A stretch of DNA of 64,000 nt from positions 496,001 to 560,000 of the forward strand of contig PKTN01000001.1 of NCBI GenBank assembly GCA_002869185.1, in the 5' to 3' direction. Under the pieces are notes generated by a model. That model worked only from the letters and a program-made list of their open reading frames with translations, was not told where the DNA came from and ran no database searches. Source of the stretch: Denitrovibrio sp. (lineage in GTDB: Bacteria; Chrysiogenota; Deferribacteres; Deferribacterales; Geovibrionaceae). A program made the position numbers and the translations under genes. Shown piece by piece: positions 17,011 to 25,761 of this stretch (its first letter is position 1; every line of letters starts with the position of its first letter).

Positions 17011-17559
17011 TTGGATTTCGGAAAAACTGTAAAAGAGCTAAGACTAAAACACGAAATGACCCTCCGCGATCTTGCAAAGGCGAGCGGTTGTAGTATCTCA
17101 TTCCTATCTCAATTAGAAAGAGACATGATGTCACCCACTGTTGCCAGCCTTAGAAAGATAGCTGACGCCCTCGGTGTTACTATCACATCGTTCTTCTCAG
17201 ACGATGACGGTGATAAAGACAGAATTTTTGTCCGCAAAGACGAAAGAGTCCGCATAGGTTCCCAAGCATCAAAAGTCACCTATGAATCACTCAAACCAAG
17301 AAACGCAAACTCAATACTAGAGCCACTCTATCACACACTTGAAAAAGGTGCTTACAGTGGTGATGACAATAATATGCATTTAGGTGAAGAGTTTGTATAT
17401 GTACTACAAGGTCAGGTAGAGATAACCGTGGGCGATAAGCCTATGATATTAAACGAAGGGGACAGTGCAGTTTACAACTCAAACATCCCCCACAGATGGA
17501 AGAACACTTTTGACGGTAAAACTATCCTTTTATGGGTAAACACACCGCCATCATTTTAA
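17011..17559 (+). CDS. XRE-family transcriptional regulator with C-terminal cupin domain
   Basis: About 182 residues. Residues 1-60 are a helix-turn-helix: FGKTVKELRLKHEMTLRDLAKASGCSISFLSQLERDMMSPTVASLRKIADALGV. The C-terminal half is a cupin with LGEEFVYVLQGQVEITVGDKPMILNEGDSAVYNSNIPHRWKN, a small-molecule sensing fold. The start is the TTG at 17011, chosen because GAGGTG lies just upstream; the open frame begins at 16960. Seventeen bases before the proline dehydrogenase gene, so a local regulator of proline catabolism (PutR-like role) is likely by position. Effector unknown. Confidence 0.88.
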   Translation: MDFGKTVKELRLKHEMTLRDLAKASGCSISFLSQLERDMMSPTVASLRKIADALGVTITSFFSDDDGDKDRIFVRKDERVRIGSQASKVTYESLKPRNANSILEPLYHTLEKGAYSGDDNNMHLGEEFVYVLQGQVEITVGDKPMILNEGDSAVYNSNIPHRWKNTFDGKTILLWVNTPPSF

Positions 17560-17575
17560 TATTTGGAGACAAGCA

Positions 17576-18481
17576 ATGATAAATACCTTAATTGCAAACA
17601 CACTCCCTTTTATGCCAAAAGGACTTGTGTCACTATTTGCAAAGAGATATGTAGCTGGGAAGTCACCTGACGACGCTTTCGATTTCACAAGAGGGATCAA
17701 CCAAGAGGGCGCAGTTGGTACAATCGACCTACTGGGCGAATTCACAGAAGATCCAGCAAAGGCAAGAGCAACTGTAGATATGTATAAGCTAGTCCTAGAT
17801 AACATCAAAAAAGATAATCTAGGTACTAACATCTCTATCAAACCAACCGCATTCGGTGCACTCCTCGATATGGAGACCTGCACAACAAACATCACGGAAG
17901 TAATCGAATATGCATACGAAAAAGGAATATTTGTTCGCATAGATATGGAAAACCATCCATACACTGACTACACAATTGACCTTTATCTTGAACTCAACAA
18001 AAGGATGCCAGGTTCTTGCGGAACAGTTCTCCAGTCATATATGAAGCGTAACCTCAGTGATATCGCACATATTACATCAAACATTGAGAAGGCAAACATT
18101 CGTCTTTGTAAAGGGATCTATAGAGAACCTGAAGATGTCGCTTACCATAATAGACAAAGAGTCCAGCAAAACTATCTGGAAAGTCTTGATCTCCTCTTTG
18201 AAAAAGGTGCATACGTTGGTATAGCAACACACGATGACGTTCTTATTGACGGTGCTTACGACCTAATCAAAAAGCATAAACTCGAAAAAGAACAGTATGA
18301 ATTCCAGATGCTTCTCGGTGTTCGCTCTGAGCTTAAGAAGAGACTTCTTGCTGACGGGCACACACTTCGCATCTACACACCTTTTGGTGAAGACTGGCTC
18401 CCATACAGCCTTAGAAGACTAAAAGAAAACCCTGCAATCGTCGGTTCAGCCATCAAAGGCTTTTTAACCGGCGGTAAGTAA
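17576..18481 (+). CDS. Proline dehydrogenase (monofunctional PRODH)
   Basis: FAD enzyme that oxidises L-proline to delta1-pyrroline-5-carboxylate (P5C), passing electrons to quinones. The 301-residue protein is the stand-alone barrel form. Motifs include NISIKPTAFGALLD, VRIDMENHPYTDYT, IRLCKGIYREPEDVAY, VGIATHDD and the C-terminal signature LRIYTPFGEDWLPYSLRRLKENP, whose Tyr and two Arg bind proline. Between the regulator and P5C dehydrogenase on the same strand, 32 bases before the latter. Confidence 0.94.
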   Translation: MINTLIANTLPFMPKGLVSLFAKRYVAGKSPDDAFDFTRGINQEGAVGTIDLLGEFTEDPAKARATVDMYKLVLDNIKKDNLGTNISIKPTAFGALLDMETCTTNITEVIEYAYEKGIFVRIDMENHPYTDYTIDLYLELNKRMPGSCGTVLQSYMKRNLSDIAHITSNIEKANIRLCKGIYREPEDVAYHNRQRVQQNYLESLDLLFEKGAYVGIATHDDVLIDGAYDLIKKHKLEKEQYEFQMLLGVRSELKKRLLADGHTLRIYTPFGEDWLPYSLRRLKENPAIVGSAIKGFLTGGK

Positions 18482-18513
18482 CAATATATTTAATATACAA
18501 CGGAGTATAACAA

Positions 18514-20148
18514 ATGAATAACAGCGTATTTAACGTACCAAAACCAATTAATGAACCAATCCTTGACTACAAAGAAGGTAGCAAAGAGAAAGCAGAATTA
18601 AAAGCAGCTCTTAAAGAACTATCAGAGCAGTATATTGAAATCCCTGTCGTAATCGGCGGAGAAGAGATCAAAACAGGTTCCACTGTTGAAATCACAGCTC
18701 CATTTGATCACGACATCAAACTCGGTAAATACCATCAAGCTGGACCTGAAGAGATTCAGAAGTCTATCGATGTTTCTATGGCTGCTAGAAAAGAATGGGG
18801 CAAAATGCCTTGGTTCCACAGGGCTGGAATCTTCCTTAAAGCGGCAGAGCTTATAAGCACAAAATACCGTGCACAGATGAACGCTGCTACTATGCTTTCT
18901 ATCGGTAAAACAGCTATTCAGGCTGAGATCGATTCTGCATGTGAGCTTATTGACTTCCTTAGATTCAACGTACACTTCATGCAACAAATATACTCAGAGC
19001 AGCCAATTGCAAACTCTAAAGGCGTTTGGAACAGCCTTCAGTATCGTCCACTCGAGGGATTTGTACTCGCTGTAACTCCTTTCAACTTCACAGCTATCGC
19101 TGGTAACCTCCCTACTGCACCTGCTATGATGGGTAACGTATGTATTTGGAAACCGTCTACTGATGCTGTTTATGTACCTTACCTTATGATGAAGATTTTC
19201 AAAGAGGCTGGACTTCCTGATGGCGTAATCAACTTTATCCCATGTAAGTCATCTAACCTCTCTAACATAGCTTTCACAAGCCCAGACTTTGGTGGTATCC
19301 ACTTCACAGGCGGTACTTCTACTTTCAAAACTATCTGGGAAACAATTGGCAAAAACATTTGGAACTACAAGTCATACCCAAGAATCGTTGGTGAGACTGG
19401 TGGTAAAGACTTCATATTCGCACACAACTCAGCTCCACTCGAAGAAGTTGTCGTAGCATCCGTAAGAGGATCATTCGAATATCAAGGTCAGAAGTGTTCA
19501 GCCGCTTCTCGTGCTTACATACCTATGAGCATGAAAGACGCATACCTCAAACGCATGAAAGAAGTTATGGCTACAATTAAGATGGGTTCACCATTTGATT
19601 TCACAAACTTTATGACAGCATGTGTTTCTAAAAAATCTTTCAACGACATCACAGGTTATATCGACTTCGCTAAAGAAGCATCTGACGCTGAAATTGTTGT
19701 TGGTGGTAACTATGACAGCTCTAAAGGTTGGTTTATTGAGCCTACACTCATCACAACACAGAACCTAGAGTTCAAAACATTTAAAGAAGAAATCTTCGGA
19801 CCTGTCCTTACAGTGACATTCTATGAAGATGCAGAATACGAAAAATACCTCGGTCTTTGCAACTCTGGTAACGAATACGCACTTACAGGTGCTATCTTCG
19901 CTCAAGACAGAAATGCTATAAACCTCGCTTTTGAAATTATGGAGGATTCCGCAGGTAACTTCTATATCAACGATAAACCTACTGGTGCAGTTGTTGGTCA
20001 ACAGCCATTCGGTGGCGGTAGAGGATCAGGAACAAACGATAAGGCTGGTAGCTACCTTAACCTTATCAGATGGGTAAACACTCGTACTGTAAAAGAGACT
20101 TTTGTTTCACCTGTAGCTATAGAATATCCACATATGGAAGCTGAGTAA
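18514..20148 (+). CDS. pruA: L-glutamate gamma-semialdehyde (1-pyrroline-5-carboxylate) dehydrogenase
   Basis: NAD-dependent aldehyde dehydrogenase converting P5C/glutamate semialdehyde to glutamate. At 544 residues it matches the PruA/ALDH4-type group. Motifs are VTPFNFTAIAGNLPTAPAMMGN (cofactor site), HFTGGTSTFKTIW, VGETGGKDFIFAHNSA (general base Glu), FEYQGQKCSAASRAYIP (catalytic Cys) and FGPVLTVTFYED. The PFGGGRGSGTNDKAGS anchor near the C-terminus is typical of P5CDH. Together with the preceding gene it forms a split PutA pathway from proline to glutamate. Confidence 0.95.
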   Translation: MNNSVFNVPKPINEPILDYKEGSKEKAELKAALKELSEQYIEIPVVIGGEEIKTGSTVEITAPFDHDIKLGKYHQAGPEEIQKSIDVSMAARKEWGKMPWFHRAGIFLKAAELISTKYRAQMNAATMLSIGKTAIQAEIDSACELIDFLRFNVHFMQQIYSEQPIANSKGVWNSLQYRPLEGFVLAVTPFNFTAIAGNLPTAPAMMGNVCIWKPSTDAVYVPYLMMKIFKEAGLPDGVINFIPCKSSNLSNIAFTSPDFGGIHFTGGTSTFKTIWETIGKNIWNYKSYPRIVGETGGKDFIFAHNSAPLEEVVVASVRGSFEYQGQKCSAASRAYIPMSMKDAYLKRMKEVMATIKMGSPFDFTNFMTACVSKKSFNDITGYIDFAKEASDAEIVVGGNYDSSKGWFIEPTLITTQNLEFKTFKEEIFGPVLTVTFYEDAEYEKYLGLCNSGNEYALTGAIFAQDRNAINLAFEIMEDSAGNFYINDKPTGAVVGQQPFGGGRGSGTNDKAGSYLNLIRWVNTRTVKETFVSPVAIEYPHMEAE

Positions 20149-20164
20149 GGTATAAAATTGATAA

Positions 20165-20250
20165 AGCACGGAAAATGTAGTAAAGTTAGATTGAACTAAT
20201 GTGGTCATGATACCACACTTCGAATCCGTGCTACTCATACAACAGCACGA
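20165..20250 (+). promoter_or_regulatory. Structured livK leader with two competing hairpins
   Basis: AGCACGGA (20165-20172) pairs perfectly with TCCGTGCT (20225-20232), enclosing an inner hairpin TGTGGT/ACCACA (20200-20217). The same CGTGCT (20227-20232) can instead pair with a second AGCACG (20244-20249) just upstream of the livK ribosome site. The two pairings exclude each other, the classical layout of a cis-acting RNA switch. No known riboswitch class was recognised. Confidence 0.45.
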
Positions 20251-20269
20251 AATTTTAATGGAGGATTTT

Positions 20270-21391
20270 ATGAAGAAAATGTTGGGCATGTCTCTTATGA
20301 TTCTTGTATCTGCTCTTTTTGCAGCTACAGCATTCGCAGACACAATCAAAATTGGTGTTCAGGCACCAACAACTGGTCAATACGCTAACGAAGGTCAAGG
20401 TATCGACAACGCAACAAGACTGTTCGCAGAGCAGTACAACGCTAAAGGTGGTCTTCTCGGTAAGAAACTTGAAGTTTTCACATGTGATGACGAAGGTCAG
20501 GCAATGAAAGCTGCAATTTGCGCTAAAGAGCTCGTAAACAAAGGCGTAATCATGGTTATCGGTTCTTACACATCTACTGCTGCACTAGCTGCACAGAAGA
20601 CTTATTACCGCGCTGGTGTTCTTCAGACTACTGACGGAACATCTGACGACCTCGTTAAAAACTCTTACTGGACTTTCTTTAGAAACTATAACCCTAACTC
20701 TGCAGCTGCTGTTTTCACAGCTGACTACATGGTTAAACAAGCTAAATTTAAGCGTATTGCTATTATCTCTGACTATTCATCATATGCTCAGGGACTTGCA
20801 GCTGCTGTAACTAAAGAGACAGAAGCTATTAAAGGCAATATCGTTTACTCTGGTAAGATCAAAGCAGGAAGCCAAAACTTCACACCTGTTCTTACAAAAA
20901 TGAAGTCACTCAACCCTGACGTAATCTACTTCGCTGGATACTACGCAGATGGTGGTCTTCTTCGTGCTCAGCAGAAACAACTTGGTATAGACGCTGAATT
21001 CATCGGTGGTGATGCTAACGATAACGTAGACTTCGTAAAGCTTGCAGGCGCTGCAGCTACAGATGCGAAGATCATCAACGTTCCTACACCTGATATGCTT
21101 CCATACGATCTTGCAAAGACTTTCCTTGCAGATTACAAAGCTAAATACGGTAAAGACATCCCATCAATCTGGGCTCTCCTTAACGCTGACGGACTCCTTG
21201 CTTTCCTTACAGCTATCGAGAAAACAGGCTCTACAGATACTAAAAAACTCTCTAAATGGCTCCACAACAACGAACTTAACGGAATTTCTGGTAAGCTCAA
21301 GTGGGACGAAAGAGGAGAGCGTGTTGGTGCAGCATTCATGGTTTACAACATCAAAGCTGACGGAAGCTATGGCGTTGCATTCCCTAAATAG
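20270..21391 (+). CDS. livK: Periplasmic amino acid-binding protein of ABC transporter (LivK-like)
   Basis: Periplasmic solute receptor for the permease encoded next. About 373 residues. The N-terminal signal peptide MKKMLGMSLMILVSALFAATAFA has a likely cleavage after AFA. The mature part starts DTIKIGVQAPTTGQYANEGQGI, the type 1 periplasmic-binding fold of the Leu/Ile/Val-binding family. GGAGG precedes the ATG at 20270. Position between proline and hydroxyproline catabolic genes raises the possibility that the ligand is proline or hydroxyproline and not branched-chain amino acids; sequence alone does not decide. Confidence 0.9.
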   Translation: MKKMLGMSLMILVSALFAATAFADTIKIGVQAPTTGQYANEGQGIDNATRLFAEQYNAKGGLLGKKLEVFTCDDEGQAMKAAICAKELVNKGVIMVIGSYTSTAALAAQKTYYRAGVLQTTDGTSDDLVKNSYWTFFRNYNPNSAAAVFTADYMVKQAKFKRIAIISDYSSYAQGLAAAVTKETEAIKGNIVYSGKIKAGSQNFTPVLTKMKSLNPDVIYFAGYYADGGLLRAQQKQLGIDAEFIGGDANDNVDFVKLAGAAATDAKIINVPTPDMLPYDLAKTFLADYKAKYGKDIPSIWALLNADGLLAFLTAIEKTGSTDTKKLSKWLHNNELNGISGKLKWDERGERVGAAFMVYNIKADGSYGVAFPK

Positions 21392-21414
21392 TAACCAAAC
21401 GTAATAAATAGTAA

Positions 21415-21437
21415 TGGGGCGGTTCGCCGCCCTTTTA
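21415..21437 (+). terminator. UUCG-loop terminator between livK and livH
   Basis: GGGCGG-TTCG-CCGCCC followed by TTTT. The very stable tetraloop hairpin probably stops part of the transcripts so that the binding protein is made in excess over the permease, and protects the livK message 3' end. Confidence 0.85.
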
Positions 21438-21539
21438 CAATCAATTAAGATTTTCATTAAACTTCGTTACTCCTAGCACTGGAAAGACGGAAACGCTTTC
21501 TTGACCTTGGAAGAACGAATAAAACAAAAGGAACTATAC

Positions 21540-22445
21540 ATGGATATATTTCTACAACAAGTTGTAAACGGTCTCACTATAGGTAGCATTTATGCACTCG
21601 TGGCTCTCGGTTACACTATGGTCTACGGAGTTATGAAACTCATCAACTTCGCACACGGTGACATGGTTGCCCTTTCGGCTTACATCGGACTCGTCCTCTA
21701 TACTCAGCTAGCTGGACTTGGGTTTATCCCTCAGCCACTAACAGTTGTTCTAGTCTTTTTAATCACAGCACTAGTCATTGCGATATTTGGTGTTCTGCTT
21801 GAAAGGATTGCATACCGCCCACTACGAACAGCTCCAAGGCTCTCGGCGGTTGTTTCAGCTCTTGGTGCCTCTATGATGATCCAGAACGGTATCATGCTAG
21901 TATGGGGTCCAAACATTCTCATATTCCCTGCAGACATACTCCCAGCAATTAGTTGGAATGTTGCAGGCGTGACTATAACATTTATTCAAGCTGCAATGAT
22001 CATCATCACTATCTTGCTTATGATCAGTTTGACATTATTTATCAACTACACAAAGATGGGAACTGCTATTAGAGCTAGTGCTATCAATCAAGACGCTGCA
22101 AAGCTCATGGGTATTAATGTTAACCTAGTTATCATGATTATCTTCGTGATTGGTTCGATACTCGGTGCTGTTGGTGGTCTCTTCATCGGAATGTATTATC
22201 GAGGTATCACATTCAACCTCGGTTGGGTATACGGTCTGAACGCCTTTATCGCTGCTATCCTTGGCGGTATTGGTAACATTCCTGGTTCAATGATAGGTGG
22301 TTACCTACTCGGTCTTTTCACAGCACTTATTGCAGGTTATGTATCTTCTGCTTGGGCAGAGGCATTTACATTCATCCTGCTTATCTTAATACTAATCGTT
22401 CGCCCTACTGGTATCCTCGGTGAACGTGTAGCGGAGAAGGTATAA
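21540..22445 (+). CDS. livH: Branched-chain-type amino acid ABC transporter permease LivH
   Basis: First membrane subunit of the HAAT-family importer. About 301 residues, eight or so hydrophobic segments, starting MDIFLQQVVNGLTIGSIYALVALGYTMVYGVMKLINFAHGD, the LivH signature. The EAA-like coupling region (AIRASAINQDAAKLMGINVN) and the GGIGNIPGSMIGGYLLG segment are present. AAAGGAA places the start at 21540 rather than at the upstream ATG-like codon. Its stop overlaps the livM start by one base. Confidence 0.93.
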   Translation: MDIFLQQVVNGLTIGSIYALVALGYTMVYGVMKLINFAHGDMVALSAYIGLVLYTQLAGLGFIPQPLTVVLVFLITALVIAIFGVLLERIAYRPLRTAPRLSAVVSALGASMMIQNGIMLVWGPNILIFPADILPAISWNVAGVTITFIQAAMIIITILLMISLTLFINYTKMGTAIRASAINQDAAKLMGINVNLVIMIIFVIGSILGAVGGLFIGMYYRGITFNLGWVYGLNAFIAAILGGIGNIPGSMIGGYLLGLFTALIAGYVSSAWAEAFTFILLILILIVRPTGILGERVAEKV

Positions 22446-23392
22446 TGAAACTTAAAAAATCAACATATGGATACTTACTCTTCTTTGCTGTACTTACTTT
22501 ATTTCCATTTATAAACGACCCTAAATGGCTCACAGTAATAACAACATTCTGCATCTACTCAGTTGTAGCACTCAGTGTAGACATAGTACTAGGCAGAGCT
22601 GGGATGTTCGACATGGGACACGCCCTCTTCTTCGGACTCGGTGCATATATCACAGCTATAATGAACGTTCAGTTCGGGATAAATGTTTTATACGCTCTAC
22701 CACTCGTGGTTGTAGTCCCTGCTATTTTTGCTATAGCTTTATCTAGCCCGATAGTTCACCTGAGAGGAGATTATCTTCTAGTGGCGACAGTCGGTATGAA
22801 CATAGTCTTCGAGCAGACACTTAAAAACAACCTCTTTGGTCTAACTGGTGGTCCTAACGGAATCTTCGGCGTAGACTCATACGTGTTCGGCTTCTCACTT
22901 GATGAGCCACTCACTATCTACTATATAGCTTTTTTCCTGCTACTTGGAACACTATTACTCATTCGTAACCTCGAAAGGAGTAAAGCAGGACGAGCTCTAC
23001 ATTATATTCAGGAAGATCCACTCGCATCTGAGAGTATCGGAATCAGTGCACGTTTTTATCGTGTCTTCTCATTCGCTCTTGGTGCTGGAGTAGCTGGTCT
23101 TGCTGGCTGGGTCTTCTCTATTCAATACTCAGCGGTCTCTCCAGAGGCATTTAACTTTATGACCTCTGTACTATTTTTCGCTATCGTACTTGTAGGTGGT
23201 AAGGCCTCTATACCTGGAATTCTTGCAGGTACATTCATAATGTTTGTACTGCCAGAGATTTTCATAGAGTTCGCTACGGCTAGATACTTCTTTTTTGGTA
23301 TAGCTATGATCTTATCTATGATCCTTCGCCCTGAAGGTATGTTCCCAGCGAAATACGGTAAACTTCCGAAATATGTTACGGAGGATAAATAA
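22445..23392 (+). CDS. livM: Branched-chain-type amino acid ABC transporter permease LivM
   Basis: Second membrane subunit, 315 residues. The LivM hallmarks are present: VALSVDIVLGRAGMFDMGHALFFGLGAYITA, HLRGDYLLVATVGMNIVFEQTLKN, GGPNGIFGV and the coupling loop ALHYIQEDPLASESIGISARFYRVFSFALGAGVAGLAGW. Start and stop overlap livH and livG by one base each, giving tight coupling. Confidence 0.93.
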   Translation: MKLKKSTYGYLLFFAVLTLFPFINDPKWLTVITTFCIYSVVALSVDIVLGRAGMFDMGHALFFGLGAYITAIMNVQFGINVLYALPLVVVVPAIFAIALSSPIVHLRGDYLLVATVGMNIVFEQTLKNNLFGLTGGPNGIFGVDSYVFGFSLDEPLTIYYIAFFLLLGTLLLIRNLERSKAGRALHYIQEDPLASESIGISARFYRVFSFALGAGVAGLAGWVFSIQYSAVSPEAFNFMTSVLFFAIVLVGGKASIPGILAGTFIMFVLPEIFIEFATARYFFFGIAMILSMILRPEGMFPAKYGKLPKYVTEDK

Positions 23393-24174
23393 TGAGCCTA
23401 CTTCAACTTAAAAACGTAACAAAAAAATTCGGTGGTGTCGTTGCTATGGACGCCCTCACCTTCGAGGTAGAAAAAGGTCAGATATACGGTGTAATCGGAC
23501 CAAACGGTGCAGGTAAAACAACTGCTTTTAACTGTATCACTGGTATTTATAAACCAGAAGGTGGCGAGATTATCTGGAAAGGTGAAAATATTACAGGTCT
23601 ACACCCTAGTAAAATCGCGGATAAAGGCATCGTAAGAACATTCCAGAATATTCGCCTATTTGGAAAGATGTCTGTTGCAGAGAATATTATCTCTGGGCGA
23701 CACATGAAATCAAAACAAAAATGGTGGCAAGGACTCCTTGCGACACCTGCATATAAGAAAGATGAATATGAAAACTGGATGAAAGTCAGTGAGATCATGG
23801 AATTCCTAGATCTTATGGAATTTGCTAAAACTCCTACAAACTCTCTAGCTTACGGTATACAGCGTAGAGTAGAGATAGCAAGAGCTCTCGCTACAGAACC
23901 TGAGCTTCTCATCCTTGACGAGCCAGCAGCAGGTCTGAACGATAAAGAGACTCTAGAGCTTGTTGAACTTATCTTCAAGATAAGAGATATGGGTATGACT
24001 GTACTCCTTATCGAGCATGATATGGACATGGTTATGCAACTGGTTGACTATATTACTGTTATTAATTTTGGTAAATGGATCAGTGATGGAACCCCAGAGA
24101 AGATCCAAAATGACCCAATTGTTATCGAGGCATACCTCGGTAGTGATGATGATGACGATGAGGATGAAGCATAA
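23392..24174 (+). CDS. livG: ABC transporter ATP-binding protein LivG
   Basis: Cytoplasmic ATPase of the importer, 260 residues. Walker A GPNGAGKTTAFNC, Q-loop RTFQNIRLF, signature region LAYGIQRRVEIARALA (a degenerate LSGGQ, as is usual for LivG), Walker B LLILDEPAAGLND and the H-loop LLIEHDMD are in order. The C-terminus is a run of aspartates and glutamates (SDDDDDEDEA), an acidic tail not needed for ATPase activity. Confidence 0.94.
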   Translation: MSLLQLKNVTKKFGGVVAMDALTFEVEKGQIYGVIGPNGAGKTTAFNCITGIYKPEGGEIIWKGENITGLHPSKIADKGIVRTFQNIRLFGKMSVAENIISGRHMKSKQKWWQGLLATPAYKKDEYENWMKVSEIMEFLDLMEFAKTPTNSLAYGIQRRVEIARALATEPELLILDEPAAGLNDKETLELVELIFKIRDMGMTVLLIEHDMDMVMQLVDYITVINFGKWISDGTPEKIQNDPIVIEAYLGSDDDDDEDEA

Positions 24175-24890
24175 TGTCAGAACTACTTCTTGAAGTAAAA
24201 GACCTTGTTGTCAACTACGGCAGTATTCAGGCGATCAAAGGTATTAACTTTTCAGTAAATAAAGGTGAAATAGTTTCTATACTTGGCGCTAATGGTGCTG
24301 GTAAAACAACAACTCTCCGCACAATAAGTGGTCTTTTAAAGGCTAAGTCAGGTCAGATATTATACAATGGTACAGACCTTACAAAGGTTCCTGCGCACAA
24401 AATCGTAAGACTAGGTGTAGCTCAGTCACCAGAAGGTAGACAAGTATTTGGAACACTCACTGTTGAAGAGAATATTAGACTTGGCGCTTTCACAAAAAAA
24501 CACGCAGATAAAGATACACTAGAGTGGATATATGAACTATTCCCTAGACTCCTTGAAAGACGTAAACAGCTAGCTGGTACTCTCTCAGGTGGTGAGCAAC
24601 AGATGCTAGCTATCTCTAGAGCATTGATGGCACAACCACAACTCCTGCTTCTAGATGAGCCTTCACTTGGTATAGCCCCTATCCTTGTTAAAATGATATT
24701 CCAAGCTGTTAAAAAGATTTCTGGTCACGGAGTTACTGTACTCTTAGTTGAGCAGAACGCTAAGGCGGCACTGAAACTTGCCGACAGAGGTTACGTCCTC
24801 GATGTTGGTCATGTTAATATCGAAGGGAATGCAAAAGATCTTCTGAACGACCCTAAAGTTCAGGAAGCATATTTGGGCAAGAAAGACTAA
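24174..24890 (+). CDS. livF: ABC transporter ATP-binding protein LivF
   Basis: Second ATPase of the importer, 238 residues. Walker A GANGAGKTTTLRT, Q-loop AQSPEGRQVFGTLTVEENI (the SPEGR signature of LivF), canonical LSGGEQQMLAISRAL, Walker B LLLLDEPSLGIAP and H-loop LLVEQN are visible. The ATG overlaps the livG stop by one base. It ends the transporter part; a hairpin separates it from the glycyl radical activase. Confidence 0.95.
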   Translation: MSELLLEVKDLVVNYGSIQAIKGINFSVNKGEIVSILGANGAGKTTTLRTISGLLKAKSGQILYNGTDLTKVPAHKIVRLGVAQSPEGRQVFGTLTVEENIRLGAFTKKHADKDTLEWIYELFPRLLERRKQLAGTLSGGEQQMLAISRALMAQPQLLLLDEPSLGIAPILVKMIFQAVKKISGHGVTVLLVEQNAKAALKLADRGYVLDVGHVNIEGNAKDLLNDPKVQEAYLGKKD

Positions 24891-24901
24891 GTTTAATTTG
24901 T

Positions 24902-24936
24902 CATGCCAAGTTTATTGCTTTAATCAAACTTGCATG
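24902..24936 (+). promoter_or_regulatory. Hairpin between livF and the glycyl radical activase
   Basis: CATGC-C-AAGTTT pairs with AAACTTGCATG (11 bp, one bulged C) around a 12-base loop. No T-run follows, so it looks more like an operator or an RNA processing/stability element than a terminator. Confidence 0.45.
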
Positions 24937-24953
24937 ATTATGCAAAAATATAG

Positions 24954-25760
24954 GTGAAAGACATTAACCTAAAAGGTATAGTTTTTGACATAAAACATTA
25001 TGCAATACACGATGGGGACGGGATAAGAACCACTGTCTTTTTTAAAGGCTGTCCCCTCTCTTGCATATGGTGCCATAACCCTGAAAGTAGAAAACCTTCT
25101 ATCCAGACAATAAAAAAAGAGCTTAAACTAGACGGTAAATCATTTTGCACTGATGAAACCGTCGGTAAAGAGATGACTGTTTCTGAAGTAATGGATGAGA
25201 TCAAAAAAGACCTTATCTTTTATGAAGAATCAGGTGGCGGAGCTACGTTCTCTGGAGGAGAAGTTTTCTTACAGGATAAGTTTTTAATTTCACTACTTGA
25301 AGAATGTCAAAAAAGTGATATTAATACTTGTATAGATACCACAGGGTTTGTCAGTGAAGGTACGCTCAGAAGCGTTATCCCACTTGCAGATTCTTTTCTA
25401 TTCGATGTTAAATTGATTGATGACGAGGCACACGTAAAATATTGCGGTGTTTCCAATAAAAAGATTTTAGACAATTTTAGATTCATATACGCAAATGGCA
25501 AAAATATACGCTTACGTCTTCCTGTGATACCTGGGATAACTGACACCGCTCAGAACTTGAAGCTTACAGCTCAGTTCGCAAAGCAGTTTGATGGTGTTGA
25601 GATTGATCTACTCCCGTATCACAAGATAGGCAAAGACAAGTATCGCAAGCTCGGGATGGACTACAAAATGGATGGGGTAGAGTCCCCTTCTAATGACCGA
25701 ATGGAAGAGCTTGTACGTTTTTTTGAAGGATACGAAATAACAACAACGATCGGAGGATAA
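24954..25760 (+). CDS. Glycyl radical enzyme activating enzyme (HypE-like radical SAM protein)
   Basis: Radical SAM enzyme that installs the glycyl radical on the enzyme encoded next. The 268-residue protein has the CX3CX2C cluster at Cys33, Cys37 and Cys40 (GCPLSCIWCHNPES), the H-D-G-D-G-I-R-T activase signature at residues 19-26, and the SGGEVFLQ SAM-binding motif. The insertion after the cluster is short and has a single Cys. The auxiliary ferredoxin-type clusters common in activases of dehydratase-type glycyl radical enzymes are therefore missing, making it PflA-like in size. GTG start; weak ribosome site. Two bases separate it from the dehydratase gene. Confidence 0.9.
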   Translation: MKDINLKGIVFDIKHYAIHDGDGIRTTVFFKGCPLSCIWCHNPESRKPSIQTIKKELKLDGKSFCTDETVGKEMTVSEVMDEIKKDLIFYEESGGGATFSGGEVFLQDKFLISLLEECQKSDINTCIDTTGFVSEGTLRSVIPLADSFLFDVKLIDDEAHVKYCGVSNKKILDNFRFIYANGKNIRLRLPVIPGITDTAQNLKLTAQFAKQFDGVEIDLLPYHKIGKDKYRKLGMDYKMDGVESPSNDRMEELVRFFEGYEITTTIGG

Positions 25761-25761
25761 T

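Noticed and set aside
20165-20232. tRNA-like element (closing stem and a TTCGAATCC string)
   Set aside because: It has an 8-bp closing stem and a T-arm-like string, but no D-arm, anticodon arm or T-stem of proper length; described instead as a structured leader.
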